From assembly GCF_048388525.1 (NCBI RefSeq), contig NZ_DBGCTQ010000079.1, positions 1 through 6,153 on the forward strand: 6,153 nucleotides of DNA, in the 5' to 3' direction. Within the stretch, counting starts at the first letter, position 1; the number at the start of each line of letters is the position of its first letter. Below, one piece after another: positions 5,972 to 6,153 of this stretch. Origin of the DNA: BQOK01 sp048388525. GTDB lineage: Bacteria > Bacillota > Clostridia > Oscillospirales > Ruminococcaceae. The notes beneath the pieces are model-generated. The model saw nothing but the letters and a program-made list of their open reading frames with translations. It ran no database searches and was not told the origin of the DNA. Position numbers and translations under genes: made by a program.

Positions 5972-5989
5972 TTTCCTCTCCCGTTTTTT
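5953..5989 (+). terminator. Intrinsic terminator overlapping the XRE stop codon
   Basis: A 14-bp stem (5953-5966 with 5972-5985, one G-U pair) with a 5-nt loop runs into six Ts (5984-5989). The left arm lies inside the last codons of the XRE gene and the TGA stop falls in the loop, so a terminating ribosome would cover the stem. Confidence 0.9.
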
Positions 5990-5991
5990 GA

Positions 5992-6020
5992 TTGCGTTTG
6001 GCCCCAAAATCCTTTATAGT
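5992..6020 (+). promoter_or_regulatory. Probable promoter for the downstream PP-loop gene
   Basis: TTGCGT (5992-5997) and TATAGT (6015-6020) have a 17-nt spacer. The -10 matches five of six bases and the -35 only three. It starts 2 nt after the T-run of the preceding terminator, giving a leader of about 34 nt to the ATG at 6061. Confidence 0.6.
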
Positions 6021-6060
6021 AAAAGTGTAAAAAGAACAAACACGCAAAGGAGCATTTTCC

Positions 6061-6153
6061 ATGAGCGATATTTTGTTTCCCGGCGAACAGTTTTCCACCT
6101 ATGAAGAACAGGACAAGGTCCTGGTGGGCCTTTCCGGCGGGGTCGACAGTGCC
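6061..6153 (+). CDS. mnmA: PP-loop ATP pyrophosphatase N-terminus, probably tRNA 2-thiouridylase MnmA (cut by window edge)
   Basis: Only the first 31 codons are present. Residues 19-31, KVLVGLSGGVDSA, contain the SGGVDS PP-loop (25-30) that binds ATP in the N-type ATP pyrophosphatase family. The form VLVGxSGGVDSA is typical of MnmA, which adenylates and thiolates U34 of the Lys, Glu and Gln tRNAs. Other members such as GuaA, NadE, LarE or TtcA share the loop and cannot be excluded on so little sequence. The 18 residues before the first strand (MSDILFPGEQFSTYEEQD) are longer than the very short leader usual in MnmA. The start is supported by AGGAG 8 nt upstream (6048-6052) and a promoter. The gene symbol is a best guess. 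Confidence 0.6.
   Translation, partial: MSDILFPGEQFSTYEEQDKVLVGLSGGVDSA

Overview
The window comes from a G+C-rich low-branching Gram-positive anaerobe, most likely a clostridial (Oscillospiraceae/Ruminococcaceae-like) bacterium. The reasons are the pairing of RNase J with a GdpP-type c-di-AMP phosphodiesterase, strong GGAGG ribosome binding sites, near-consensus sigma-A promoters in short AT-rich gaps, and heavy G+C bias in the genes. No species can be named from this sequence alone.

Layout. (1) Bases 1-3880 of the minus strand hold a two-gene operon: rnj (RNase J, 3653-1833) followed after 36 nt by a gdpP-like gene (start 1796) that runs off the left edge without its C-terminus. A consensus promoter at 3916-3887 implies a leader of about 227 nt ahead of rnj. 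(2) Divergent from it on the plus strand is rnhA (RNase HI, 4052-4501) with its own near-consensus promoter. (3) A 23-bp perfect hairpin at 4512-4561 separates rnhA from a convergent minus-strand gene (5464-4577) for an unrecognised Ala/Pro-rich single-pass membrane protein. (4) Divergent from that gene is a small XRE-family regulator (5594-5971). The gap between the two carries overlapping promoters and three AGTAA half-sites, a plausible operator. (5) A terminator overlapping the regulator's stop codon is followed almost at once by a promoter and the first 31 codons of a PP-loop ATPase, probably mnmA, cut by the right edge.

How the genes fit together. rnj, rnhA and the probable mnmA are RNA-metabolism housekeeping genes. 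gdpP controls c-di-AMP turnover and shares a transcript with rnj. The membrane protein and XRE gene look like a separate, possibly self-contained regulatory pair. No tRNA, rRNA, CRISPR array, insertion sequence or phage gene was seen. Most of the window is ordinary chromosome. The least explained parts are the membrane protein/XRE pair with its half-site array, and the long rnj leader.
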